From assembly GCA_009731375.1 (NCBI GenBank), contig BJOX01000297.1:30679-94678 (forward strand): a DNA stretch of 64,000 bases, given 5' to 3'. This DNA is from Paulinella micropora. Its lineage: Eukaryota > Cercozoa > Imbricatea > Euglyphida. The notes beneath the pieces are model-generated. The model was not told the origin of the DNA. It made no database searches and saw only the letters and a list, made by a program, of their open reading frames with translations. Positions 1 through 15,371 of this stretch are shown here, in pieces (the stretch's first letter is position 1; each line of letters starts with the position of its first letter). A program made the position numbers and the translations under genes.

Positions 1-291
<291 letters not shown>

Positions 292-522
292 TGCTTCTCT
301 GTCAATGGCTGATGCAAATCTGCACATGCGCCTCCATCGTCTCACCCGTGAGGGGAGTACGAACAATTGACGATAGGCTCTAATGACACCCCCGCAAGGG
401 CAGTTCCAACACTTCCAGACGGAGCGGTATGTTCAATGAAAATACTGGTGGCACCGACGGGAATCGAACTGGCGACAGGGCCCAGATGGTAGAACTTGAC
501 CACTGGGCTATCACGGTGTCCA
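292..522 (-). mobile_element. tRNA-derived SINE-like element, copy 1
   Basis: On the minus strand, the first ~73 nt (522 to 450) look like a tRNA. There is a TAGCCCAGTGGT segment fitting the pol III A box, an AGTTCGATTCC segment fitting the B box, and complementary ends resembling an acceptor stem. Register and pairing are imperfect, so it is not a working tRNA. A ~150-bp unique body follows, then an (ATT)n tail that merges into the array at 1-291. The same head and body recur at 7543-7801 and 8490-8669, each joined to AAT arrays. That supports a dispersed SINE family rather than a single tRNA gene. Family identity is inference. Confidence 0.6.
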
Positions 523-658
<136 letters not shown>

Positions 659-679
659 CAACAAGAACAAGAACAAGAC

Positions 680-2098
<1,419 letters not shown>

Positions 2099-2164
2099 CT
2101 ATCAAATGATAGATAGATATGAATGATAGACGAAGCAAGGAATGATTGAAGAAATAAATAAAAT

Positions 2165-2209
2165 AATGTAAAACGAAGCTTAGCCAGTATGTACGGTAAA
2201 CGCTCCCAA
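2165..2209 (-). pseudogene. degenerate duplicate of a kelch exon
   Basis: The minus strand repeats the acceptor and start of the exon at 2044-2098: a TAG acceptor, then WERLPYILAKLRF against WERVPEMKAKRRTF. The donor GT of the true exon is lost. This looks like a tandem copy of the exon and its flanking intron that has decayed. 2210-2409 holds only AT-rich, repeat-like sequence with no gene I can see. Confidence 0.6.
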
Positions 2210-2569
2210 CTACTGAATGAATAATAGGTATGAAGAGTAGATAAATAAGTAGATAGATATAAATTAATAGATGAATCAAGGAATAGCGTGAGCATGACAT
2301 CCCGAAAGATAAGTGGCATCCTGAGAGTGGAGAAAGGAGGTTAATCAATGACCTTTCCTTTCCCCGTTTTCTCTCCTTCAATCAGCTTTGCCCGAGAACG
2401 GATGATGGGGTAGAGTATTATACGCATGACATGCAGATGGCTAGGATCATCCAAGCCGGTCCCGGTTGTGTCGTCTTTGGGGCACTGCTTACAACCAGAC
2501 CCTGTGGCTGCCTTCGCGCTTCTGGCAACAGGTTTCTTCGTGCAGAGACCCCTTCACCGGCGACCTTGT

Positions 2570-3664
2570 GTACTTCGTTCTTCTTGTGGCCGGGTTTGGG
2601 GGCGTCTATGCCGCCGACGGCTGGAATCGTTATGCTTGAGCCCTCGAGTCCATCTTTCTCTACAAGTCTATCCCAATGAAGCTTTATGTCGATAACAGTG
2701 ACGTCGTCTGCGCTTCCTGGAAGGAGGCCAGGGCGCTCAGGTTGAAATTCGATAGCCTCTCTAAGTTTCTGGGGATTCCGTGGCCCTCGGTTGGCACAAG
2801 GACACTTGCAAGGGGTTTTGGTTCGTAGAGCTGCCCTCTCACAAGCGCAAGATCGTTCTGGACGCCTTGGACACCATCGCGGGTGGCGGCTTCTACTCTG
2901 TCAAGTCTTTCGAGCAGCTCCTGGGCCTTTTGTGCTTTGTCTCCCAGATGCTCTTTTTTCCTCGACCAGCGCTTGGAAACATGCGTATAGCTTTCAACAC
3001 CATGTCGACATCGCGTAGCAAAGGTGGCCGGTTTAGTTCTAGAGCTTGCCACGCTGCGAGGTGGGCACGCAGCCTTCTCCTTGACTCCAGCTTCCGTCTC
3101 CCGCTGTCGGACTTCCTTAAGACGGGACTTTATGACAAGGACTCGATGATTTGGGTCGACGACCCCGCCAAGTGCACTCTTTGGTCCGATGCGAACTTTT
3201 GCGAGGTGGAGGGTTCGCAGTGGGGGAGGGGTGCCATTGCCATGGCCCCCTTTCGTTCCAAAGGTCTTTTCGTTTCTCGCTGTTGGTCCGTTGAAGAGTT
3301 AGCCCTTCTGCGCTCTGAGTCTCTAGTCGACTCGTCTCCGATGCGTGAGTTATTCAGTGCTTACGTTGCAGCTTTTGAGTTTGCGGTCGCACTGGGTTAC
3401 AGAAAGTTTCATATTGTCACGGACTGTGCCCCGGCTGCTCACTGTCTGAACTCGTGCTACTCGCCTCGGACAAACATTCAGAGTCTCATTGACTCTTGGA
3501 TTTCCAAGCTTTCTCTTCTTGGCGTTTCTCTCACTGCCTCTCAAGAGCCGCGTAAACGCATTCACATTGTCGATTTGTTGGCCCGTGCTCAGATGGCCCA
3601 AGCGACCGAGACCTGGCGCAAGTTGAACCCGTCCGGGCCTTCTTTGCGACCTCTTCAGCAGTAA
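2570..3664 (+). pseudogene. DIRS reverse transcriptase (C-term) and RNase H
   Basis: The RT fragment reads through a TGA near 2636 to KLYVDNSDVVCASWKEAR. The catalytic loop is YVDN where YVDD is expected. A frameshift near 2780 leads into the thumb and RNase H frame (2780-3664), with GFWFVELPSHKRKIVL and FEQLLGLLCFVSQM. RNase H acidic positions are visible as LWSDANF, MRELFSAYVAAF and HIVTDCAPAAHCLN, with IVDLLARA near the end. RNase H would remove template RNA during cDNA synthesis. The altered RT loop, the stop and the frameshift indicate a dead copy. Confidence 0.75.
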
Positions 3665-3693
3665 CGGAAGTACCTTGGCTCGTCACCTCTGCG

Positions 3694-4722
3694 ATGGAAG
3701 TCATGACNNNNNNNNNNGCCTCTGCGATGGAAGTCATGGCGTATTCTGTCTCTTATAGCACCAGTGCCGCCTACAGCTCAGCCATCCGCAAGTTGCGTTC
3801 TTTCTGCTCCACCTACTCAACGGAGCACTGGTGTCCGGTTTGGTGGCAACCCGACCCTGTACTCCTCGTTCTCTTTCTTGTTTGGTTGAGCCGGTTCATG
3901 TCGGTATCCACCTGTAAGGTTTATATGTATGCAATCCGAGACTTCTGCCTCCGGTTGAGCCTAGATGACCCCACCGACAACCACTTCATGGAGATGGCGT
4001 GGCGAGGCATCAAGCGCAGTAAGCGCACCAAGCTCGACAACCGTCTCACCTTAGAGCTGCCGATGTTAGAAGCTATGGTGAGCTAAACTCTAGGGGCAGT
4101 CAAGGATCGCAATATCCCCAAGTCCACTCGTCATCTATGGGCCACGGTCGTCACTGCGGCAGTCTGGGGCTTCTTTGGACTCTTTCGTGTAGGCGAGTTA
4201 GTAGCTTCTGGATCGCTCGCAACGTGCCGGTTCCTTGTCAACTCCTTTGTTCAAATGCGCCTTGTTGACGACATGAGTCTCATAATGGTTACCCTGGATG
4301 GCGCAAAGCAAGACCCATTTCGCCGCGGTTGTGATGTTGGCCTTGCGGAACAAGAGAACCCGCTCGTCTGTCCCCACGCATGGAAGAAGATCTTCGAGTC
4401 AAGTCGCGATGCTTTCAAGCTCCCTTTGGCGGGGAACTATCCTTACTTCCGTCTTTCTGACGATTCCCCGCTCGATCGCGCCACGTTTGTCAGCACAGCT
4501 CGGGAGCTTCTGCAGAAGGCTGGAGTAGCGACTGGAGGTCGGTTCAACGGGATCTCGCTTCGTCGTGGTGGTGCAGCTCGTCTCTTCTCGCTCGGTGCTT
4601 CGGATTCATCGATCATGCATGCGGGTCGGTGGTCTTCGTCTTGCTTTCGTCTTTACGTGGGCGCAAGGATGGCCGAGCTTGTTGCTGAACAGAAAGCTAT
4701 GGGGGGAGGGGCAAATCTCTAG
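3694..4722 (+). pseudogene. DIRS tyrosine recombinase
   Basis: One frame interrupted only by a TAA at 4084-4086. N-terminal core-binding helices cover 3730-4080. The catalytic part has an Arg in GLFRVGELVAS, the ISLRRGGAARLFSLGA box, GRWSSS and a terminal LYV tyrosine. In the family the third box reads HxxR; here the His position is Ile, so it is likely defective. The enzyme would integrate circular cDNA without target duplication. A 10-N gap (3708-3717) is flanked by two copies of the CTCTGCGATGGAAGTCATG segment, so the start is assembled unreliably. The RNase H frame ends just upstream in another frame, as is usual for overlapping DIRS ORFs. Confidence 0.75.
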
Positions 4723-4736
4723 GCTCAAATGTTGGA

Positions 4737-4965
4737 GGTATTTGTAATGTTCGGTTTCAGTACTCAAGTTTTTAGGTGCGGCTGTCTGTGTTCCGAGTGG
4801 ACATCAGAGCCGTCAACTTTTAGTGTTTTGTAAACTTGAGTCCTGAAATATTTGAGCCTAACCCCTTTCCCTCCACACTACTCCGACGAGTTCGGAAGGT
4901 TGGGCCAATAAAACTTTTCTGTTCTCTTACTAAGTAAATTCGAAACTACAATACGGAAACTTTAA
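4737..4965 (+). repeat. DIRS split repeat B1
   Basis: 229 bp starting GGTATTTGTAATGTTCGG and ending GGAAACTTTAA, just after the recombinase stop. Near-identical to 5556-5784 with small indels. It contains a CCAATAAAAC segment that could be a polyadenylation signal. Confidence 0.85.
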
Positions 4966-5555
4966 TTACTGGTTTGCTTCGCCCGGAGTTAACCGCCGTT
5001 AAAGTTCCGAGGAGACGTTTCGCTTTTACGGTAGTCCGGTCGGCGCGGCGTAGCCGTGCCGGCGGAGCCGGCGCGTGTTTGATCCGGCGTCTGGTTAGGC
5101 CTAGGTTGGATAGTTTGGAAGATCGAAAGATCTTCCCAACTTTCAAACTCCCGCCCACCCTTCCCTTGTTTTGTTTTTGTTTGTACTTTGCTTCTGTCTG
5201 CTGTGGGCTTTTGGTGGTGTTCGGTGATCGCTGGTGGCCTCCGCTGGTTCTGCTCGCTCCGACTTCGTCGCGTCTCCCTTGGATTGTTTTGGTGCTACCT
5301 TCGGTTGTTGCCGTGAACAACTAGTCACTAGGTTGGCCTGTTCGTTGTGCTTGGTGCCTTCCCTTGTTTAGTGTAGGTTTGTTCCGGTCCTTAGGATTGT
5401 TCAGTCGCTCTAACATTAATTTACCGTCCACTCTCCCCTCCTCCGCCCGGTTTCCCTGTCCGGCTTTAATAGATAGTGTTACTCCATTTCTTTGTTTTTT
5501 CCTTCCACTATCCCCTCCTCCACCCGGTCTTCTTAGTTGACTAGTAGAGCGTGCC
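4966..5555 (+). repeat. spacer between DIRS repeats, candidate A2 region
   Basis: GC-richer segment between the B copies. By analogy with Ngaro elements it should be the A2 copy of the missing 5' A1 repeat. No second copy lies in this window, so the assignment is positional only. Open frames here have no recognisable domain. Confidence 0.5.
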
Positions 5556-5784
5556 GGTATTTGTAATGTTCGGTTTCACAAGTTTTTAGGTGCGGCTATC
5601 TGTGTTCCGAGTGGACATCAGAGCCGTCAACCTTTAGTGTTTTGTAAACTTGAGTCCTGAAATATTTGAGCCTAGCCCCTTTCCCCCCACACTACTCCGA
5701 CGAGCCTAAGTTCGGAAGGTTAGCCAATAAAACTTTTCTGTTCTCTTACTAAATAAATTCGAAACTACGATACGGAAACTTTAA
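5556..5784 (+). repeat. DIRS split repeat B2
   Basis: Second copy of the 229-bp repeat at 4737-4965. It ends exactly where homology to the host block at 57636 begins, which fixes the element's 3' end. Confidence 0.85.
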
Positions 5785-7475
5785 CGCTATATTTTATATT
5801 GTTTATTTTCATCTCCTTTCTCCAGTCGTATTATCTCGCCATCATCTTGTTATCAGTGCTCACGTTTATCTTATCTAGTTCCGACTCCTACTTATTGTGT
5901 ATTTTTCCTGTCTTTTCCAACTTATTTTTTTTACAATTTTTACGCTATTTACCTATATTTGCCAACGATCAGTTTCAGTAGCAAACCGGCCGGGCCGGGC
6001 TACTTATCTGTGAAAAATTCTTAGCTGACTGCATACGATTGCCATTTCTCACAAGGTGAAATACCACCAAAACCGCTTCTTGGAAGCGAGCACAGCAATT
6101 CTTTCAAAAGGCGTACTATTGTCTTCTTGCAAGAAAGACAGCGACGGTCACGCGAACGATCTGTCTTTGATCTTTCACGTTTTCGGATTAAGCATCATTC
6201 AAGTTTGGTTATTAAATAATAGCATTGAATAATATTGCTGTTGACATTCAAGACAACAAAAAAAATTAATTTTTCTGTTTTGGTTGGAATTTCAGTTTTG
6301 GTTGGAATTTTGATTTTGGGTGAAAATTTGAATTTTTCAAATTAACGGCTATATTCGTCCGCAAAATATCGTAAATTTTCGCGAAATGTTACCGTTAAAT
6401 TTGAAAATTTGAATTTTTGTCACAAAAATGAAAAACTGTCACAAAAATGAAAATCTGACACAAAAATGAAAAACTAATTTTTGTTGTTGTCTTGAATGTC
6501 AACAGCAATACTTCAACAACTTTAAATAATATTGAATCATAGTAATATTTGAATAATATTGAATAATATTGAATAATATTAAAGTTTAGTAATATTGAAT
6601 AACACTAATTGAATCATAATATTGAAAACTTACAATATTGAATCATAATATTGAACAGTATTAATATTGTATCATGATAGTATTCATGATTTAATATAAT
6701 ACTAATCACTGATGATATGAATAACTGAATTGAATTATCATGGATGATGATCAAGTTTAATAAGTTCATATTATCAGTATGATCCAGACTCTTGAATCAT
6801 GTGAATACAGTACCGGAACGAATTATTACTATCATTTATATTGTGTTACTTGAACTTTCTTCAAGTTTATACACTCTCTACTTTTAGTTACGTTACTTCA
6901 TTATGATAAGACCCGTTTCGTTTTATTATCATGGCAACTGCCACCATCATAACTTGATGTTGATTAATACTATTGATTAACATTGATTCAAGTTGAACTC
7001 AAGATTGATTACGTGATATTGATTAATATTGGTTCATTATTGATGAACACTGATCATAAGCCCCCGACGGTTGATGAAATTATTGTAGTATTGCCTGGAT
7101 TTATAGTGGCTGAATTAATATTGATTTATAGTGGCTGAATTAATATTGATTTTTTTTGCATGATCGTGATCAATATTGAATAATTTAATGATCATACGGT
7201 AGTAATGACATCAGTGTCGCATTTACATGCATACATACATACATGCATACATCACTGAGTCATGCGACATACATACATACATATAAATATATATAAATAT
7301 ATCTAAAACTTGAAGAAATCATGAATGTAAAAATATATAAAACTTGAAGAAAAAATCATGAATATATAAATATATATAAAACTTGAAGAAAAAATCATGA
7401 ACATATAAATACATATAAAACTTGAAGAAAAAATCATGAGTAACAATAATAATAATAAATAATAAAAAATCATGA
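5785..7475. repeat. duplicated AT-rich spacer, copy 1 (matches 57636-58980 and 60617-61100)
   Basis: AT-rich non-coding DNA with many short ATTGAATAAT-like units and CATACATACATG tracts. It aligns in order with 57636-58980, except for a MITE present only here (6235-6508) and small indels. The stretch from GCCCCCGACGGTTGATG (7058) onward is present twice in the second copy. I see no gene in it. Confidence 0.85.
6235..6508. mobile_element. MITE with 25-bp terminal inverted repeats, copy 1
   Basis: 274 bp with terminal inverted repeats beginning TTGCTGTTGACATTCAAGAC, flanked by TA on both sides. The matching locus in the duplicated block (58057-58058) has a single TA and no insert, so this is a clean empty-site comparison. 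A TA duplication fits Tc1/mariner-type mobilisation. No coding capacity. A second copy is at 15100-15371. Confidence 0.9.

Positions 7476-7541
<66 letters not shown>
7476..7541. repeat. (AAT)n microsatellite
   Basis: AAT array adjoining the tail of SINE-like copy 2. Confidence 0.95.
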
Positions 7542-7542
7542 G

Positions 7543-7801
7543 TGCTTCTCTGTCAATGGCTGATGCATTTCTGCACATGCGCCTCCATCGTCTCACCCGT
7601 GAGGGGAGTACGAAGAATTGACGATAGGCTCTAATGACACCCCCGCAAGGGCAGTTCCAACACTTCCAGACGGGCCGGTATGTTCAATGAAAATACTGGT
7701 CCAGACGGATCGGTATGTTCAATGAAAATACTGGTGGCACCGACGGGAATCGAACTGGCGACAGGGCCCAGATGGTACCACTGGGCTATCACGGTGTCCA
7801 A
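7543..7801 (-). mobile_element. tRNA-derived SINE-like element, copy 2
   Basis: Same tRNA-like head and body as 292-522, with the anticodon-arm part of the head slightly shortened. A ~35-bp internal stretch around GGTATGTTCAATGAAAATAC is tandemly duplicated (7677-7734). AAT arrays lie at both ends. It sits in the carbonic anhydrase block, but the equivalent place in the second block copy (61170-61543) holds unrelated sequence. Confidence 0.6.
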
Positions 7802-7859
<58 letters not shown>

Positions 7860-8489
7860 GTAATAGTAATAATGTATCTCCTGCCAATTGCTGAGCCAAA
7901 AGGCCATGTGCATCCAGTCCTCCATTCCATAAGGAAAGTCTCCACACCAATCGGTGGAATAAAGGAAGTGACGGCATAGAACATTACTCTAGGAGCTTTA
8001 TACCNNNNNNNNNNNNNNNNNNNNNNNNNNNNNNNNNNNNNNNNNNNNNNNNNNNNNNNNNNNNNNNNNNNNNNNNNNNNNNNNNNNNNNNNNNNNNNNN
8101 NNNNNNNNNNNNNNNNNNNNNNNNNNNNNNNNNNNNNNNNNNNNNNNNNNNNNNNNNNNNNNNNNNNNNNNNNNNNNNNNNNNNNNNNNNNNNNNNNNNN
8201 NNNNNNNNNNNNNNNNNNNNNNNNNNNNNNNNNNNNNNNNNNNNNNNNNNNNNNNNNNNNNNNNNNNNNNNNNNNNNNNNNNNNNNNNNNNNNNNNNNNN
8301 NNNNNNNNNNNNNNNNNNNNNNNNNNNNNNNNNNNNNNNNNNNNNNNNNNNNNNNNNNNNNNNNNNNNNNNNNNNNNNNNNNNNNNNNNNNNNNNNNNNN
8401 NNNNNNNNNNNNNNNNNNNNNNNNNNNNNNNNNNNNNNNNNNNNNNNNNNNNNNNNNNNNNNNNNNNNNNNNNNNNNNNNNNNNNNNNN
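7802..8489. other. AAT array, short unique segment and assembly gap
   Basis: (AAT)n at 7802-7870, then ~134 bp of unique sequence (7871-8004) with no gene, then a 485-base run of N (8005-8489). Confidence 0.9.
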
Positions 8490-8667
8490 GTGAGGGGAGT
8501 ACGAAGAATTGACGATAAGCTCTAATGACACCCCCGCAAGGGCAGTTCCAACACTTCCAGACGGGCCGGTATGTTCAATGAAAATACTGGTCCAGAAATA
8601 GACCGGTATGTTCCATGAAAATACTGGTGGCACCGACGAAAATCGAACTGGCGACAGGGCCCAGATG

Positions 8668-8669
<2 letters not shown>
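8490..8669 (-). mobile_element. tRNA-derived SINE-like element, copy 3 (truncated)
   Basis: Body and part of the tRNA-like head of the same family, with an internal partial duplication. The 3' side is lost in the N gap. The head is cut after the B-box region, where it meets an AAT array (8670-8731). Confidence 0.6.
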
Positions 8670-8733
<64 letters not shown>

Positions 8734-9266
8734 AAAAAAAAAAGTGATCGCCTGAAAACCTGGCGGAGTGATTTCGTGGAAACAGTCTCAGGCTGACCCA
8801 GGCCCCAGTGATTTTTGTACCAGGCCAGGTACATAGACGCTGATTTGGATCTCGCGCGTCTTGAAACCAGCAGTCACAGATCCGTATACGTTTTTCGTTG
8901 GTAGTCCAAACCTTGCAAAAAAACTAAATTATTCTTGTTAAGATGAATTGCCCGACTCCCGATCTGGCGATCATTTTTGAGTCAAAACAGTCAAAACTTC
9001 AAATAATCAATGAATACTCACCATTGCTTGCTGCTAATATTTGACACAGCAATGGAAACAAATAATCAAAAAAATTTTGGGGCCACCGCAATCAATAAAT
9101 ACTCACTACTGCTTGCTGCTAATAATTGACACAGCTATGGAAGTAAATAATCAAAAAATATTTTCGGGGCCACCGCATGTGAATAAATAATCCATAAACA
9201 TTTGCAAAAAACTAAATCAATGATACTAAAAGTTGGAAAGTTTGTCTAAGTGTTGAATGGCGAAGC
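8670..9266. other. AAT array and carbonic anhydrase 3' flank
   Basis: (AAT)n to 8731, then non-coding sequence duplicated at 61632-62166. It includes two related ~85-bp units with TGCTTGCTGCTAATA and GGGGCCACCGCA motifs (9010-9095 and 9100-9180). I see no other gene. Confidence 0.8.
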
Positions 9267-10120
9267 TTAGTTGAGAGAAACCTCCGTCACCTTGCCGGTG
9301 GCAAGATCGTACACGCCTCCCACAATGGTAAGCTTGTTTTCCTTGACTAAGCCAGCGATGACAGGTGAGACTGACAGAGCTTTTGCTTGAAACCTGACGT
9401 TGTGCTTGATTGCCTCCTCCACGTCGTTCTTAGCCGCCTCACAGGCGGGCTTGATGGAGTAGTACAGAGACGAGATCACACCCGGAACAGCGTTTCCAGC
9501 GGCCGTCGCAGCGACAGCGCCGCATTTCGTGTGTCCGAGAACGTATAAGACCTTGCAGCCCAAGACAGCGGTTCCGAATTCCAGAGAAGCAATGACTTCA
9601 GTAGTAACGATGTTACCAGCTACTCGGGTGATGAAAACATCACCGAAACCTGTTCAGAAAGCAAGGAAAACATATGAGTTTCTTAGAGGACAGCGTCAAA
9701 GACGTCGCAAGGGTGAAGAAATCAAAGAGCCGGAGCTGTACCCTGGTCAAAAATGATCTCCACTGGAACACGGGAGTCAGCGCAAGACAGGAAAGCTGCG
9801 AAGGGTTTCTGTCCTCCTTCAACGCGCTTCAAGGCCTCAATCGAGCGGTTCGGTGCCAGGATCTCTCCCTTCACAAAGCGCAGGTTGCCTTCGCGCAGGT
9901 GCTGGAGCGCAGTCTGGGGATTCTCCGGTCGGTTTCCGTGTTGGGGATTCTCTAGATTCTCCGGTCGGTTTCCGTCTTTGTGCATCCAGTCAACGTTGGA
10001 ATTAGATCTGGATTTCGTGGCAGCTGAATTAGATCTGGATTTCCCTCTCGTTGAACAGCACAGCCCTTGCATATGGAATTTGTCGGCATCTTCTTTCGTT
10101 GACTTGCCGTGACCCATCAA
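9267..10120 (-). CDS. beta-carbonic anhydrase, copy 1
   Basis: Two exons, 9742-10120 and 9267-9649, joined across a 92-nt GT-AG intron; the join restores the family sequence IIFDQ-GFGDVFITRVAGNIV. The product is 253 aa. It would catalyse reversible CO2 hydration with a zinc held by Cys ~112 (CADSRVP), His ~166 and Cys ~169 (GHTKCGAV); the Asp-Arg dyad is in CADSR. The C-terminal YDLATGKV is also typical. Length is close to usual beta-CAs. The N-terminal ~70 residues are not part of the fold and contain two in-frame tandem duplications (KSRSNS and GNRPEN units). No clear signal or transit peptide is seen, and an upstream exon cannot be excluded. The first ATG in the frame was taken as start. 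An identical protein is encoded at 62167-63020. Confidence 0.93.
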
Positions 10121-10884
10121 CGCGCTTAGGACCTCTGCTCGTCACAACAAACAGACGAAACCATGAACACAAGCTCGACCTAGCTTGTAACAGAAAGAGC
10201 AGCCAGACACAACCATGTGCGAAGCTAGTCACAAAATTGCAGCAGCAGCAAGCCAACGAGGAATGTGTTTGGTTGTTTCTTCAAGAGTTCTCTCGCTAAC
10301 AGAGCGGCTCCTATTGCCGCTGTCGCCTCATCGATTCTGAACGCACCTGTCTGCCCAAGCTGCGGGAAAGTCGGGAAGAGGGGCGCCAGCATTCTGTAAC
10401 AGTGGTCTTGGGCAGTGCAAATCCAGGAGGTTTGTGAGGACAGACGGTGTCGAAAAACGATTCATTAGAGGTAGAGTTATTTGGAACGATTCTGAATTTT
10501 TGGTCCCCTTTACTCCTTTTGGATACGTCTCAAGTACTTCAGTGCGCCAGACATTGGGCTAGGGCCTAAGCGCTATCACAACTTTCTGAGTGTGCACTGG
10601 TTTCTTTGAAGACGTTTTGTTTGGTCACGATTTTCACAATGGATTTTCGCACCTGAGTCACGTGCAATCATTGGGCGGGAAAAAAGGCTCACAAACTTTC
10701 CGAAGTGTGTCAAAAAATACTTTTTGGACCCGGCCCTGATTAGAGTTACGACAATATGTTGGCAAGAGGGGTTCACCAGTGACGCGCTCACAAAGTGACA
10801 TGAAAACGATTCTCTAGTTTCTCTCGCCATCACGTTGCTTTCCTACATCTCAAGTCGAGCTCGCAAGTCGAGACGTGTTAAGCA
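10121..10884. promoter_or_regulatory. divergent intergenic region between carbonic anhydrase and kelch gene
   Basis: Non-coding region between two divergent starts, so both promoters should lie here. No TATA box or other element can be assigned with confidence. Against the second copy (63021-63874), this copy has a ~24-bp insertion near 10553 and lacks ~115 bp near 10660, so it diverged more than the coding exons. Confidence 0.5.
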
Positions 10885-13753
<2,869 letters not shown>

Positions 13754-15099
13754 TTGTGCAGGCCCCGTGAAACCATTTTGCAGTTTGTGGCACGTGACAT
13801 GCTACCGTTACCACCACATCTTGACGGTTACTGCTGTGCTTGCCCCCGTGAATCATTGCGCAGTTTGTGAGACGTGCTACCGTAACCTTCATTCACATCT
13901 TGTCGGTTACTAGCGGGTGTCACATGCTCAGCATGGTCATCATCTCGGAGTCTTATTTGTTATTATTATCATCATCATCAGCAGCAGCATATTATCAGTA
14001 TATCAGCATCAGCGACAGCGTCATATTGTCAGATGATCATTATCATTTATTATCAACCTAGTCAGCAGCAGGATCAGCAGAAGCATCATATTTTGATTAT
14101 TATTGTGACTGCCATTGATATATTTGTTTGAAATTTTAATTATTATTCTCTTTGCATCCACATTTTGCGCAACATATAAGAGAGTTTCCTAGCCCTTAGT
14201 TACTATGAGCAACGTCCGTCTTCCAGACCTTCCTTCTTATCCACTGAGTTCTGTTTGCTACTTGAGGGGACGTTCAAGATACAAACCCCTCCAGCTTTGA
14301 CCTAATCGTTCTCCATCAATCTCGGTGATATGACTATGTTGAGCCATAGTTTGAAAGCTCAGCTTGCAAATGATGTACTCAGCATGTTAATAAGCTCAAA
14401 TATTGGTTGAAATAAGAGATAAATGAGTGCGAAGTTAGGTGATTTTGGCACTTTGACGTCCGCAGTGATAACGGGGCTTGTGCAATTGCTCACGACTGAG
14501 AATTTTCTGATCAAGAGCTTGGTACTGAGCCACTGCACATGTGTGGCACACGAGGATTGGTTGAGAGCGAAGCGCTGGAAGTGATTGCTCCTTGTCTTGA
14601 GACACAAGTATGTAGTTTCAGTCACGATGTAATACCGTGGCATGGCAGCATAAAAGTTTGACTCGGCGTTGGAAGGTTAACAGTTTACTAACAGTTTCAG
14701 TATTTTACAGTGTTTTTAGTGAGAGTGTTCAATAGTTCAAGTCACTGAGAGTAACGGACATTTTAGGTAGTACGAAGTGGGCCAAACTTGACCTATTGTG
14801 TTACGTTTACCGTAAGTACTAATTACGCACTTTGTCGCTGTGTCTGCGCTGTCCAGTCTTCTAGTCTTCAGCGGATTAAACTTCAGTGTCGATCATGTGC
14901 GAGTCAAGACTTCTGACGGAGTGGCCCGGCGAACTGTAGGCGCAGATAGGTAAATATGCGAGCTTTTCTTATACCCCTATACACAGTGATGTATAGATAG
15001 ATAAGTTATATCCGTTTTTATTTATATACTTTTTGGCCGGTTGAAAACGATAGTATTAAGACATATACTTGAAACGGTACTACTTTTTTAAGCTTGATA
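13754..15099. other. intergenic region without recognisable gene
   Basis: 13763-13910 contains a tandem repeat of ~85 bp (units with GCAGTTTGTG..CGTGCTACCGT..CATCTTG.CGGTTACT). 13960-14100 is an imperfect ATC/AGC-rich tract. The rest shows no domain-bearing frame on either strand. Confidence 0.7.
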
Positions 15100-15371
15100 T
15101 TGCTGTTGACATTCAAGACAACAAAAAAAATTGATTTTTCTGTTTTGGTTGGAATTTCAGTTTTGGTTGGAATTTTGATTTTGGGTGAAAATTTGAATTT
15201 TTCAAATTAACGGCTATATTCGTCCGCAAAATATCGTAAATTTTCGCGAAATGTTACAGTTAAATTTGAAAATTTGAATTTTTGTCACAAAAATGAAAAA
15301 CTGTCACAAATGAAAATCTGACACAAAAACTCAAAACTAATTTTTTGTGTTGTCTTGAATGTCAACAGCAA
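15100..15371. mobile_element. MITE with 25-bp terminal inverted repeats, copy 2
   Basis: 272-bp copy of the element at 6235-6508, with the same inverted termini (TTGCTGTTGACATTCAAG) and flanked by TA. Differences are a few substitutions and small deletions in the internal ACAAAAATGAAAA repeats. Confidence 0.9.

Larger units (their letters stand above)
2410..5784 (+). mobile_element. DIRS/Ngaro-type tyrosine-recombinase retroelement, 5'-truncated and decayed
   Basis: Order on the plus strand: C-terminal part of a reverse transcriptase with RNase H (about 2570-3664), tyrosine recombinase (3694-4722), then two near-identical 229-bp repeats (4737-4965 and 5556-5784) around a ~590-bp spacer. An RT-RNase H-YR order with B1-A2-B2 split repeats at the 3' end is typical of Ngaro/PAT-like DIRS-order elements, which integrate through YR instead of an integrase. 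The A1 repeat, Gag and most of RT are absent, so the element is truncated at its 5' end. It carries stops and frameshifts and is probably inactive. The 3' boundary is set by the start of the duplicated host block at 5785. Confidence 0.8.

Noticed and set aside
450-522. Functional tRNA gene
   Set aside because: A- and B-box-like segments are present but arm pairing and spacing are off, and the same sequence recurs with a non-tRNA body, so a SINE head fits better.
6235-6508. Structured non-coding RNA because of its long inverted ends
   Set aside because: The TA duplication and the empty site show it is a MITE.
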